Source of the DNA: Bartonella krasnovii
GTDB taxonomy: Bacteria > Pseudomonadota > Alphaproteobacteria > Rhizobiales > Rhizobiaceae
DNA: 29,057 nt
Reading direction: 5' to 3'
Assembly: GCF_003606345.3 (NCBI RefSeq)
Contig: NZ_CP042965.1
Span: 1-29,057, forward strand
A model generated the notes under the pieces. The model was not told where the DNA came from and did not search any database. It saw only the letters and a program-made list of their open reading frames with translations. Below are positions 14,251 through 22,438 of the stretch, piece after piece. The first letter of the stretch is position 1. Each line of letters starts with the position of its first letter. A program made the translations under genes and the position numbers.

Positions 14251-14425
14251 TAAAATAAAACGAATTATAGCGTTAGAAGATGCACGTACACAAATTTCTA
14301 ATACAGACATTGAAAAGTCTATTATTGATGTGCGAAGAGATAATATGAAGGTAATGCGGAAGCTTTACGAAAAAATGCAAGCTAAAGCTATAGATCTTTC
14401 ACGCGATAAAGGTCATTCTCTTTAA
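14243..14425 (+). CDS. 60-aa overlapping gene, internally deleted relative of the 182-aa protein
   Basis: The frame overlaps the end of the 101-aa gene by eight bases and encodes 60 residues. The last part (EKSIIDVRRDNMKVMRKLYE then KMQAKAIDLSRDKGHSL) matches the C-terminus of the protein at 20018-20566 except for a missing Gly-Ile. The first residues (ISDKIKRIIALEDARTQ) align only loosely with that protein's N-terminus, so about 120 central residues are absent but the frame is kept. There is no ATG, GTG or TTG at the start of the frame; ATT 14243 lies five bases after AGGGGG. It could be a functional short version or a remnant. Confidence 0.55.
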   Translation: MSDKIKRIIALEDARTQISNTDIEKSIIDVRRDNMKVMRKLYEKMQAKAIDLSRDKGHSL

Positions 14426-14499
14426 GAAAACAAGCGTAAAATTGTTATATATTTGTTTTTTTGTATTGTATATAGGTGTATAACAAATTCTGGAATTAA

Positions 14500-16446
14500 A
14501 TGGGGGGAAAATTGGGAAATCAATCTACTCATATACCTAAAAGAAAATCTCGATTGATATTTATCTTTTTCTTCATTTTATATTTTATTGTCCTTAATCA
14601 ATTTTGTACACAATATTTAGCGCGTATTTTTCATTATAGTGTTGTTCTTGGTTCCAATTTTAAAGGCGTGTATTCACCTTTTTCTTGGCTCTTTTGGATT
14701 TTTAAATTTTATGAGAATGCCCCTACTCAATGTAATATAATATTTGTTATTTTTTGTGTTGGTTTTTTGATTGGTTTGATTGGTTTTACTCTTTGGGCTG
14801 GTCTTTCTTCGAGAAGCAATAAAAGTACAGATGATCTTCATGGAACTGCTCATTTTGCAACTTTTAATGAAATTCAAGAAATGGGGCTTATTCCACATAA
14901 GCAAAAGGGTAAGGGCGTATATTGTGGAGCTTTTGCTGATCCAAAAACAGGAATGTTGCATTATTTACGCCATGATGGACCAGAACATATAGCGGCTTTA
15001 GCACCCACGCGTTCTGGTAAAGGTGTTGGTTTAGTTGTTCCTACTCTTTTAAGTTGGCCACATAGTCTTTTTGTCCTTGATACAAAAGGTGAAAATTATG
15101 CTATGACAGCAGGATGGCGAAAACAATGTGCAGGGAATAAGATTTTAAGGTTTGATCCAGCCGAGCCCAATGTTGGGTGTTCATGGAATCCGTTAGGGGA
15201 AATTCGTTTCAGGACACGTTATCAGGTAGCGGATGCACAAAATATAGCCTTAATGGTTATAGACGACGATGGAAAGGGAATTGCAGGTGATCATTTTAGA
15301 TCCGCTGCTTTTGAACTTTTGAATGGTCTCATTCTTCATGCTCTTTACAAGGCAGAAAAAACTGGACGTATACCTTGTTTGCAAGATTGTGCACACATGC
15401 TAACTGGAGTAGGAGATTTTGCTGCTGTTACTGAAGATAATGATGATTTTGATGATGATGGAGATCCAAAAGCGCTTTCTAGTTTATTTCATGAAATGGA
15501 AAACCTTGATATAAAAAGTAATAATCCTTCTTTTAAAGATGCAGATAGAGAAGCAAAACTTGTTATAAATGGTGTTGGCCGCCGTATGGCTGGAACACCA
15601 GCACGTGAATTAGGTTCTATCATTTCAACGGCAAATAATGCTTTATCTCTTTATAGAGATCCCATTGTTGGTGAGAATACAAAATATTGTGATTTTTATA
15701 TTAGCGATTTGATGGATACAGAAACACCAGTTTCACTGTATTTTATTACAACGCCACGCAATTTGGATAGGATGAGACCTTTAGCGCGTTTATTGTTAAC
15801 ACAAATGGTACTTTCTCTTTCAGATCGCATGGAATTTGATGATGGGAGATCAAAAACAAATCATAAACACCGTTTGCTTTTAATGCTTGATGAATTTCCA
15901 ACTTTAGGAAAATTAGAGATTTTTGAAAAGGCTCTTGCCTATATTGCTGGATATGGGCTTAAAGCTTACATTATTACTCAAGATGTACAGCAATTGTACA
16001 AGGCTTATACAACGAATGAAAGCATTATTTCGAATTGTCATATTCGTATTGCTTATGCTCCTAATAAAGTCGAAACAGCTGAATGGATGAGTAAAATGGC
16101 GGGGGAGACAACGGTCGTACGCGAAAAGATTTCTACTTCTGGAAAACGCTTTGGTATGGCACTTGAACAGGTTTCAACCTCTTATGAAGAAACAAAGCGG
16201 CCATTAATGACACCCGATGAGATTATGCGTTTGCCTGGTGCAAAAAAAGATAATGCAGGAAATATTGTTGAACCTGGTGAAATGCTTATTTTTGTAGCTG
16301 GAAACAGTGTCATTAGAGGTACACAGATTCTTTATTTTTTAGATCCTATTTTTTCCGAAAGGTCAAAAATATCTCCTCCTGTTACTGATCGCTTGCATCA
16401 GAGAAATGAAATCAAAAAAGATCAAGAAGGCTTTGTTCTCTCATGA
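14500..16446 (+). CDS. traG: TraG, VirD4-type coupling protein
   Basis: This 648-residue membrane ATPase brings the relaxosome to the secretion channel. Two N-terminal membrane helices (about 22-45 and 82-104) are followed by a DLHGTAHFA block (about 109-117), Walker A APTRSGKG (about 168-175), the DTKGENY block, Walker B LLLMLDEFPTLG (about 459-470), and the ITQDVQQL and SNCHIRIAYAP motifs of TraG/VirD4 proteins. ATG 14500 is listed, but TTG 14512 is also likely because GGGGGG at 14501-14506 is well placed for it. It overlaps traF by four bases (ATGA). It forms a traG-traF-orf58-traC run. Confidence 0.92.
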   Translation: MGGKLGNQSTHIPKRKSRLIFIFFFILYFIVLNQFCTQYLARIFHYSVVLGSNFKGVYSPFSWLFWIFKFYENAPTQCNIIFVIFCVGFLIGLIGFTLWAGLSSRSNKSTDDLHGTAHFATFNEIQEMGLIPHKQKGKGVYCGAFADPKTGMLHYLRHDGPEHIAALAPTRSGKGVGLVVPTLLSWPHSLFVLDTKGENYAMTAGWRKQCAGNKILRFDPAEPNVGCSWNPLGEIRFRTRYQVADAQNIALMVIDDDGKGIAGDHFRSAAFELLNGLILHALYKAEKTGRIPCLQDCAHMLTGVGDFAAVTEDNDDFDDDGDPKALSSLFHEMENLDIKSNNPSFKDADREAKLVINGVGRRMAGTPARELGSIISTANNALSLYRDPIVGENTKYCDFYISDLMDTETPVSLYFITTPRNLDRMRPLARLLLTQMVLSLSDRMEFDDGRSKTNHKHRLLLMLDEFPTLGKLEIFEKALAYIAGYGLKAYIITQDVQQLYKAYTTNESIISNCHIRIAYAPNKVETAEWMSKMAGETTVVREKISTSGKRFGMALEQVSTSYEETKRPLMTPDEIMRLPGAKKDNAGNIVEPGEMLIFVAGNSVIRGTQILYFLDPIFSERSKISPPVTDRLHQRNEIKKDQEGFVLS

Positions 16447-16961
16447 AACGAGTTATGTCCATAATTACTTTATGTTCTCTTGCTATTGGTTGTTTGATTT
16501 TGTTTGCTCTCTCTCAAGGATTTAGAATTAATTATTCGCATTCCGCTCCTATAGGGATTTGGAAAGTAAATTACTTTCAAAAGGAAATGCGAACGGGAAA
16601 ATTTATGGAGGTTTGTCCTCCAGATGTACCTATCGTCAAAGTGTTTGTTGAGAAAGGGTATCTTCAATCAGGAGCTTGTTCTAGTGGGGCTATACCTTTT
16701 TTGAAACCATTGGTAGCTGTTTCTGGTGATGTGGTTCAAGTAACTGAAAGAGGTATTAGTATTAATGGTTATTTATTAAAAAATAGCCAAAGGAATGGAG
16801 GTGTAGCTGGTGTGCCTAATGGAGAATATCACGTTGCAGAAGGATATGCTTGGTTTATTTCAAGTTTTGATCCTGTAAGTTTTGATAGCCGCTATTTTGG
16901 GGCTGTTCCTATTACGAATATAATGGGTTCTGCAAAACCCATTTTAACTTTTCAGAATTGA
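16443..16961 (+). CDS. traF: TraF, S26-family pilin-processing peptidase
   Basis: This is a 172-residue membrane peptidase of the signal-peptidase fold. It has an N-terminal membrane helix (about 6-25), then the catalytic serine region HSAPIGIW (S34) and the general-base lysine region FLKPLVAVSGDVV (K88), spaced as in RP4 TraF (S37, K89). A C-terminal segment, FDSRYFGAVP, corresponds to the S26 box E (SFDSR). In RP4, TraF removes the C-terminal end of TrbC and closes it into a circle. A TrbC-like pilin is encoded at 21735. It is translationally coupled to traG through ATGA. Confidence 0.85.
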   Translation: MKRVMSIITLCSLAIGCLILFALSQGFRINYSHSAPIGIWKVNYFQKEMRTGKFMEVCPPDVPIVKVFVEKGYLQSGACSSGAIPFLKPLVAVSGDVVQVTERGISINGYLLKNSQRNGGVAGVPNGEYHVAEGYAWFISSFDPVSFDSRYFGAVPITNIMGSAKPILTFQN

Positions 16962-16971
16962 GATTTTAATA

Positions 16972-17148
16972 ATGAAAAAAACAAGAGTAAAAGTAGTTCC
17001 TATACTTTCTTCAGCTGTAAATGATGCTTTTATACCAGGGGTACAAGTTCCATTGAGTTTAGAAGAAGCAGAAAGTTATGGGGTTTTTTCAGAAACAGCA
17101 CTTTCAGAAGAAGACGCTTGGGATTCGTGTGCTACAGATTTTTCTTAA
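16972..17148 (+). CDS. Small acidic hypothetical protein, 58 aa
   Basis: ATG 16972 lies 10 bases after the traF stop. The 58-residue product has a basic start (MKKTRVKVVPIL) followed by an acidic, probably disordered part (SLEEAESYGVFSETALSEED). The frame fills the gap between traF and traC with no other feature, which supports it as a real gene, although its Shine-Dalgarno is poor (GAGAT). The pattern recalls small antitoxin-like or adaptor proteins, but no family is recognised. Confidence 0.55.
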   Translation: MKKTRVKVVPILSSAVNDAFIPGVQVPLSLEEAESYGVFSETALSEEDAWDSCATDFS

Positions 17149-17183
17149 ATTAAAAATTCTAATAACGTATAATAGGGGGAGAG

Positions 17184-19646
17184 ATGAGCTTTGAATATGC
17201 TAAAACCGTAACAGATTATTTCATCACACAACTTCAACAAGGAATAGCACCATGGCAACAAGCGTTGCCTCCTGGATGTGCGAGGTCTCCTTATAATCCA
17301 CAAACAGGTAAAAAATATAGCGGTATTAATAGCCTTTGGCTTGCAAGCCAAAAATATACTGATCCACGTTGGCTTACATATCAGCAAGCGAATGAAATGG
17401 GTTGTAGAATTAAAAAAGGTATGAAAAGTACAAATATTATTTATTGGAAACAAGATGAGAAGACTTATTTTTATGATGAAGATGGGAAAAAATACGAGAC
17501 GTTAAAAAAGCTTTCTGAACCTCGTATTTTCTTAGCAAAAGTGTTTAATGCTGAACAAATTGATGGATTACCTCAATTGGAACCCCGTCCTATTTTATCA
17601 GAGGAAATAAGATATGCACGAGCAGAAGCACTTTTAGCTGCATCAGGTGCAAAAATTGATAGTGGTGATAGAAAGCACGCTTTTTATCGTGGTGGTGATA
17701 TTGATACTCTTTTTTTACCAGAAACAAAACAATTTGATTCAAAAGACTCTTTTTATGCCACAGCATTACATGAACTTGGACATTGGACTGGACATACTTC
17801 AAGACTTAATCGTGATATGACTTATCCTACAGGTTCTTTAGGATATGCTAAAGAAAAGCTTAAAACAACTATTGCTTCTTTCCTGATTGGGGAAGAATTG
17901 AGTATAGGTTACGATCCGGTAAATAATGTTTCATATGTTTCTTCATGGATAGAAGTTATGCAAAATAATCCAAAAGAAATTTTTAGAGCTGCTTTTGAAG
18001 CAGAGAAAATCAAAAATTTTATCATGGGATTAGAAACTATTAAAGTTATTGATGTTGAGAAAGAGTCATCTGTATCTGTTGATTATGATCATAAAGTAGA
18101 TAACACAGAAAAGATTTTTTTAGATGTTCCTTATTCTCAAAAAGAAGAAGCAAAAAAATTAGGGGCTAAGTGGGATAAAGATGCAAAATCTTGGTATGTT
18201 CCTGCTGGTACAAATTTAGTTGAAAAAGGTTTGGATTGTTTTTCTCATGACAATTCAAAATCAAACACAGTTTTATCCGTGGAACAACAATTTAAGGAGG
18301 CGCTTCATTCTGCTGGTTTAATTGTTGAAAATCCACTTATGGATGGAAAATTGCATCGTGTTTCTGTTGAAAATGACAAAAAGCATCAAAAAAGTGGAGC
18401 TTATATTGGTTATCCTTCGCCAGGAGGAGGCTATATTCAAAATTTTCGTCGTGGTGAAAAAATTTACTGGAAACCAGAAAAAGTTATTTCTTCTTTATCT
18501 TTAGAAGAAAAAAAAAGATTGGCCGTAGAAGTTAAAGAGCGGCAAGAAATTTTACAAAAAGAGATTGTTGAAAAACAAAATAACACAGCAATGTTAGCTT
18601 CTCAAATATGGAAAGCCAGTAAAATAGCAACTCAAGATAATGCATATTGTAAGCTTAAAGGTATAAATCAGACAAGTGATTTAAGAGAGGTTCCAGACGA
18701 TTTTCCAGAGGACATTAAAAAGCAAGGTGTTAGAGTTGCAAAATCTGTTGAGGAAGCAAAAATAATAAAGAAAAGTAATCCTAATATACGCACATTTTTG
18801 GCAGGAGATTTAATTATTCCACTATGGGATAAAGATAATAATTTAAGTACGCTTCAGATGGTTAATCCTACCTTCAAGTCTTTTATGAAAGATGGGAAAA
18901 AACATGAGTGTTTTACGATTGTCGGTTCTAATAATGTAGGAATATCCGCTCTTAATAATGATTTAGAAAATCCTATCCTTATTGCAGAAGGATATGCAAC
19001 AGCTTCTGCTGTAGCACAAATTACTCATATGCCAGTAGTAGCGGCTTTTGATTCTGGAAATTTAAAAAATGTAGGTAGAGTAATACGTGATAAATATCCA
19101 GATCGAATAATTTTGTTTGTTGCAGATAATGATCATGCAACACAGGAAAAATTACTTTCTAATGGAAAAAAAGGTACCAATGTTGGAATTACGGCAGCTT
19201 ATAATGCGGCAGTAGACGTTGGAGGAGGGGTAGTTTATCCGGAATTTAAGAAAGAAGAGAAAGACTTTTCTGATTGGGACGATTACAAAAGAATACATGG
19301 TAATGATAAAGCCAGAAACGATTTTACATCTAAAATGAAAATTGCTGAAATAGAAGCAAGAGTGATGTCTGAGAGACTCCAAACGCTTGCTAATATGCAA
19401 GACCAATTTGCTATTGATGACCCAACAACAGCACTTGATGATCAATATGTTTATGAAGAGCGCGACGCCGCTAATCAACTTCGTCAAAGAGCAGCTACCC
19501 TCAATGGTCGTAATATTAATTTAAGCGATAAAGCTATGATTTCTCGTGTAAGGTCTCATATCTTACAGGATAGGGAACAAAAACTTTCTCAAAATCCCAA
19601 TACAGCTTCATATAGAGAAAGAAAAAACCAAGAAAACGAGATATAA
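17184..19646 (+). CDS. traC: TraC, ArdC-type anti-restriction domain fused to a DNA primase
   Basis: This is an 820-residue multidomain protein. The N-terminal ArdC domain (about 1-110) has IAPWQQ and SGINSLWLA, followed by a zinc-metallopeptidase-like region with HELGHWTGH at about 196-204. A DUF5710-like module (about 305-345) reads FLDVPYSQKEEAKKLGAKWD. The C-terminal Toprim part shows ILIAEGYATA (about 598), AFDSGN (about 620) and LFVADNDHA (about 645). TraC primases of conjugative plasmids are carried to the recipient to prime the complementary strand, and ArdC protects single-stranded DNA from restriction. ATG 17184 follows AGGGGGAGAG. It is the last gene of the traG-F-C run. Confidence 0.88.
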   Translation: MSFEYAKTVTDYFITQLQQGIAPWQQALPPGCARSPYNPQTGKKYSGINSLWLASQKYTDPRWLTYQQANEMGCRIKKGMKSTNIIYWKQDEKTYFYDEDGKKYETLKKLSEPRIFLAKVFNAEQIDGLPQLEPRPILSEEIRYARAEALLAASGAKIDSGDRKHAFYRGGDIDTLFLPETKQFDSKDSFYATALHELGHWTGHTSRLNRDMTYPTGSLGYAKEKLKTTIASFLIGEELSIGYDPVNNVSYVSSWIEVMQNNPKEIFRAAFEAEKIKNFIMGLETIKVIDVEKESSVSVDYDHKVDNTEKIFLDVPYSQKEEAKKLGAKWDKDAKSWYVPAGTNLVEKGLDCFSHDNSKSNTVLSVEQQFKEALHSAGLIVENPLMDGKLHRVSVENDKKHQKSGAYIGYPSPGGGYIQNFRRGEKIYWKPEKVISSLSLEEKKRLAVEVKERQEILQKEIVEKQNNTAMLASQIWKASKIATQDNAYCKLKGINQTSDLREVPDDFPEDIKKQGVRVAKSVEEAKIIKKSNPNIRTFLAGDLIIPLWDKDNNLSTLQMVNPTFKSFMKDGKKHECFTIVGSNNVGISALNNDLENPILIAEGYATASAVAQITHMPVVAAFDSGNLKNVGRVIRDKYPDRIILFVADNDHATQEKLLSNGKKGTNVGITAAYNAAVDVGGGVVYPEFKKEEKDFSDWDDYKRIHGNDKARNDFTSKMKIAEIEARVMSERLQTLANMQDQFAIDDPTTALDDQYVYEERDAANQLRQRAATLNGRNINLSDKAMISRVRSHILQDREQKLSQNPNTASYRERKNQENEI

Positions 19647-19660
19647 TAGCATATATTTTA

Positions 19661-19689
19661 TTGCTCAAATTCAGCCTTTAAATTAGTAT
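19661..19689 (+). promoter_or_regulatory. Promoter of the second 101-aa gene cassette
   Basis: TTGCTC (19661-19666), 17-bp spacer, TAGTAT (19684-19689). The spacer AAATTCAGCCTTTAAAT closely matches that of the promoter at 20629. Confidence 0.55.
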
Positions 19690-19719
19690 ATCAACATACA
19701 CTAAAATAAGGAGTTTTCT

Positions 19720-20025
19720 ATGGAAAAGAAATTACCAAAAAGTTATATGACTGATGCTGAACGTGAAGAATTGCGGGTAGGTGGTTTAGATCAAGACTGT
19801 ATTTATATGGTTGAGGCGGAAGCAGCTTCTAAAGCAAATGATAGTAAAACAACATGGGAGTGGTTAGCAATGGCTGAATATCCAGCACATGCACTTCTAC
19901 TTCTTAGACATCAACGTGGACCGCAATTTATTCGTGATATGGGGTTTTCTACAAAGAATGCTGATGAAGAATACGGTCCAGACTGGCTAGACAAAGGTGT
20001 TGTGATAGGAGGTCATCATTTCTGA
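19720..20025 (+). CDS. 101-aa conserved hypothetical protein, copy 2
   Basis: Paralogue of the protein at 13945-14250, with 81 of 101 residues identical and the last 33 invariant. Changes cluster between residues 15 and 68, some non-conservative (Q38K, N66R). ATG 19720 follows AAGGAGTTTTCT, identical to copy 1. The end of the gene carries AGGAGG, a consensus Shine-Dalgarno, inside the Gly-Gly codons, five bases before the ATT of the next frame. Function unknown. Two diverged but intact copies imply selection. It is probably soluble and cytoplasmic. Confidence 0.8.
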   Translation: MEKKLPKSYMTDAEREELRVGGLDQDCIYMVEAEAASKANDSKTTWEWLAMAEYPAHALLLLRHQRGPQFIRDMGFSTKNADEEYGPDWLDKGVVIGGHHF

Positions 20026-20566
20026 TACAGTACAATCGCTTTTCTTACAGCAAAATGTATACGTACAAAAACTTGAAAAAACATTAGTATCTCAAAAATT
20101 ACGTGATGTAAGAAACAATCTATATGATCATGTTCGTAATGTTGGAAAAAATGGTGATTTATCATCGCTTCTTGATACGGAGAATGATTTTATAAAGGAT
20201 GATTTGCTAAGATATGCCAATAGTAAAGCTATGATTAGTAGCCTAAAAACAGCATTAACGGAAATGGATGTTGTTAAGAAGCATGTGGTGCTCGTTAGTG
20301 ATCCTATACAATACAAGGTGATAAATGAGGCTTATAGTTTATCTAAAAATCGGAAAGGTGGTTTGCCTTATGATGAAGCACGACAAGCAATGGCATCTCA
20401 CTATACACGACTAGGAAATCTCGACAAAGCTCGTTTAACATCAGTTGAAAAATCAATCATTGATGTGCGAAGAGATAATATGAAGGTGATGCGTAAACTT
20501 TATGAAAAAATGCAAGCTAAAGCTATAGGTATAGATCTTTCGCGTGATAAAGGTCATTCTCTTTAA
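20018..20566 (+). CDS. 182-aa helical hypothetical protein, probably starting at ATT
   Basis: The coding frame extends left to an in-frame TAG just before the overlap with the 101-aa gene. Between that stop and TTG 20204 there is no ATG, GTG or TTG, yet the translation looks genuinely coding (SDTVQSLFLQQNVYVQKLEK). ATT 20018, five bases after AGGAGG, is the best initiation site; a +1 shift at TTC-TGA of the upstream gene is the alternative. A shorter 120-residue product from TTG 20204 is possible. The product is charged and mostly helical, with no membrane segment or known motif. Its C-terminal block (DVRRDNMKVMRKLYEKMQAK) is shared with the 60-aa frame at 14243. Confidence 0.65.
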   Translation: MSDTVQSLFLQQNVYVQKLEKTLVSQKLRDVRNNLYDHVRNVGKNGDLSSLLDTENDFIKDDLLRYANSKAMISSLKTALTEMDVVKKHVVLVSDPIQYKVINEAYSLSKNRKGGLPYDEARQAMASHYTRLGNLDKARLTSVEKSIIDVRRDNMKVMRKLYEKMQAKAIGIDLSRDKGHSL

Positions 20567-20628
20567 TAAAAAATGTAGAATTTAAGTAACAGGAATGTGG
20601 ATATTTTATACTACGGTAGATATTTTTG

Positions 20629-20657
20629 TTGTTCAAATTCAATCTTTAAATTAATAT
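20629..20657 (+). promoter_or_regulatory. Promoter of the trbB operon
   Basis: TTGTTC (20629-20634), 17-bp spacer, TAATAT (20652-20657), about 92 bp before trbB. Its spacer AAATTCAATCTTTAAAT differs at two positions from that of the promoter at 19661, linking trb pore genes and the 101-aa cassettes in one regulatory class. Confidence 0.6.
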
Positions 20658-20748
20658 ACGGACATTATTGAAAAGAAGCTTTAAGTTTTACATTCTTCTC
20701 ATTATTTAGAGTGAATGGGGGTATATTCTGAAGAGCGGGGATGGGAGA

Positions 20749-21723
20749 ATGGCTGTCACAGCATTTAAAGGCGGGCGAAGTTCAGAGCAAAATAGGCGTC
20801 TTATTGAGAAGATGCGTTTTGAATTTGGACAGCAGGTATGGGATTACCTAGATGATCCTACAATCATAGAAATTATGTTAAATCCCGATGGCACCTTATG
20901 GGTTGAACATTTAGGAGAACCTAAAAAAGCTGTCGGTGTGATGGATGCACATAGGGCAGAAGCTGTTATGGGAACAGTAGCTACAGCTCTTGGAACTCAA
21001 ATTACCAAAGAAAATCCTATTCTTGAATGCGAATTACCAATGAATGGAAGCCGCTTCGAAGCGGTTATTCCACCTATCGTTTCCGCTCCAACATTTACAA
21101 TTCGGAAAAAAGCAACAAAAATTTTTACTTTGGATGATTATGTTGCAAAAAATATCATCACTCCACATCAAAAGTCACTTTTAAGTGAAGCTGTGAAAAA
21201 TCACAAAAATATTCTTGTTGTTGGTGGAACAGGGACAGGAAAAACCACCTTAACGAATGCAATCTTAAAAGAAATGACAGATACATGTCCAGAGGAACGC
21301 TTTGTAATTATTGAAGATACAGCTGAACTTCAATGTGCTGCACCTAATACTGTGACATTTCGAGCTGTTGAATATATTGATATGACGCGGTTGTTAAAGG
21401 TGACTATGCGTATGGCACCAGATCGCATTATTGTTGGCGAAGTAAGAGATGGCGCAGCTTTAGCTTTGTTAAAAAGCTGGAATACTGGACACCCAGGTGG
21501 AATAGCAACCGTTCACGCCAATGATGCAACAGCAGGATTAACAAGAATCCAACAGTTAATATCAGAAGCAACTATTGCTCCTATGCAATCACTGATAGCG
21601 GAAACAATTGATGTTGTCCTGAGTATTGAAAAGACCTCCTTAGGTCGCAAAGTCAAAGAAATTATTGAAGTTTGTGGATACGACCACGCAATCAACAGGT
21701 ATATAACAAATCTCATTCATTAA
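20749..21723 (+). CDS. trbB: TrbB, VirB11-like secretion ATPase
   Basis: This 324-residue hexameric traffic ATPase sits at the inner-membrane base of the channel. The N-terminal domain has EIMLNPDGTLWVEHLGE, the central Walker A is GGTGTGKTT (about 159-167), the Asp box VIIEDTAELQ, the Walker B-like region RMAPDRIIVGEVRDGAAL, and the His box TGHPGGIATVHAND. All catalytic motifs are present. ATG 20749 follows GGGAG. It is the first gene of trbB-C-D-E-J-L, expressed from the promoter at 20629. Confidence 0.93.
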   Translation: MAVTAFKGGRSSEQNRRLIEKMRFEFGQQVWDYLDDPTIIEIMLNPDGTLWVEHLGEPKKAVGVMDAHRAEAVMGTVATALGTQITKENPILECELPMNGSRFEAVIPPIVSAPTFTIRKKATKIFTLDDYVAKNIITPHQKSLLSEAVKNHKNILVVGGTGTGKTTLTNAILKEMTDTCPEERFVIIEDTAELQCAAPNTVTFRAVEYIDMTRLLKVTMRMAPDRIIVGEVRDGAALALLKSWNTGHPGGIATVHANDATAGLTRIQQLISEATIAPMQSLIAETIDVVLSIEKTSLGRKVKEIIEVCGYDHAINRYITNLIH

Positions 21724-21734
21724 AGGAGCAAAAT

Positions 21735-22133
21735 ATGCAATTATCTTCAACGCAAACAAGAAATAATTTATATAATCATATCGTATTGTTTTTTCTTATT
21801 ATAGGGGCGGTATTTTTTCTCTATCTTATTTTGGGAGATATTGCATATGCTTCTGATGCAACATCGGGTGGTGGTGCATCTCTTCCATGGGAAGCTCCTA
21901 TGGAAAAGTTGAGAAAATCAATTGCTGGTCCTGTTGCTTTTGGGGTTTCTTTATTGGGGCTTGTAGCTGGTGGAGCTGCATTAATTTTTGGTGGTGAAAT
22001 TAGCGAATTTACAAAGCGTATTATTTATCTTGTTTTGGTTATTAGTGTTATTGTTTTTGCAAACAGTCTTCTCACAGGTGCTCTTTTTTCTGGAGCTGTT
22101 GTACCTTCTAATGTTTTGGTTGGAGGAGTTTAA
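21735..22133 (+). CDS. trbC: TrbC, VirB2-like pilin precursor
   Basis: This 132-residue prepilin has a long signal sequence ending AYA, with cleavage expected before SDATSGGGASLPWE. The mature part has two hydrophobic segments (GPVAFGVSLLGLVAGGAALIFGG, positions about 72-95 in two stretches, and IIYLVLVISVIVFANSLL) and a short C-terminal tail with small residues. The SLPWE...GPVAF and IFGGE blocks match RP4 TrbC, which is trimmed and cyclised by TraF; a TraF homologue is present at 16443. ATG 21735 follows AAAGGAG. The stop overlaps the trbD start (TAATG). Confidence 0.88.
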   Translation: MQLSSTQTRNNLYNHIVLFFLIIGAVFFLYLILGDIAYASDATSGGGASLPWEAPMEKLRKSIAGPVAFGVSLLGLVAGGAALIFGGEISEFTKRIIYLVLVISVIVFANSLLTGALFSGAVVPSNVLVGGV

Positions 22134-22438
22134 TGGGAGGAAAACGGTATACACAATTGTTTCGCTCTCTTCATAGACCTCAACAAATTATGGGTGGAGA
22201 GCGAGAGCTTATGCTGCTATCAATGCTTTTAACTGGTATTCTTCTTGTTTCAGCGATGAACATTATAGCAGCAACAATTGGGCTTTGTATCTGGTTTGTT
22301 TCTCTTTATGTTCTACGGAGAATGGCAAAATTTGATCCCATTTTATCTCGAATTTACATTCGTCAATTAAAATATCGTAGTTATTACGCTCCCTTTTCAC
22401 GTCCATTTCGTGTTGCAAAATCAACAAGGACGTATTGA
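22133..22438 (+). CDS. trbD: TrbD, VirB3-like inner-membrane protein
   Basis: This 101-residue protein has a cytoplasmic N-terminus (YTQLFRSLHRPQQIMGGERE), a hydrophobic hairpin (about 22-60, LMLLSMLLTGILLVSAMNII then GLCIWFVSLYVL) and a basic C-terminus with DPILSRIYIRQLKY. This is the usual VirB3/TrbD plan. It is coupled to trbC by TAATG and to trbE by TGATG. It works with TrbE in channel and pilus assembly. Confidence 0.87.
   Translation: MGGKRYTQLFRSLHRPQQIMGGERELMLLSMLLTGILLVSAMNIIAATIGLCIWFVSLYVLRRMAKFDPILSRIYIRQLKYRSYYAPFSRPFRVAKSTRTY

Noticed and set aside
13945..20025. Cassette copies as ends of an insertion sequence or transposon
   Set aside because: They are intact diverged genes in direct orientation, and no terminal inverted repeats, target duplications or transposase were seen.
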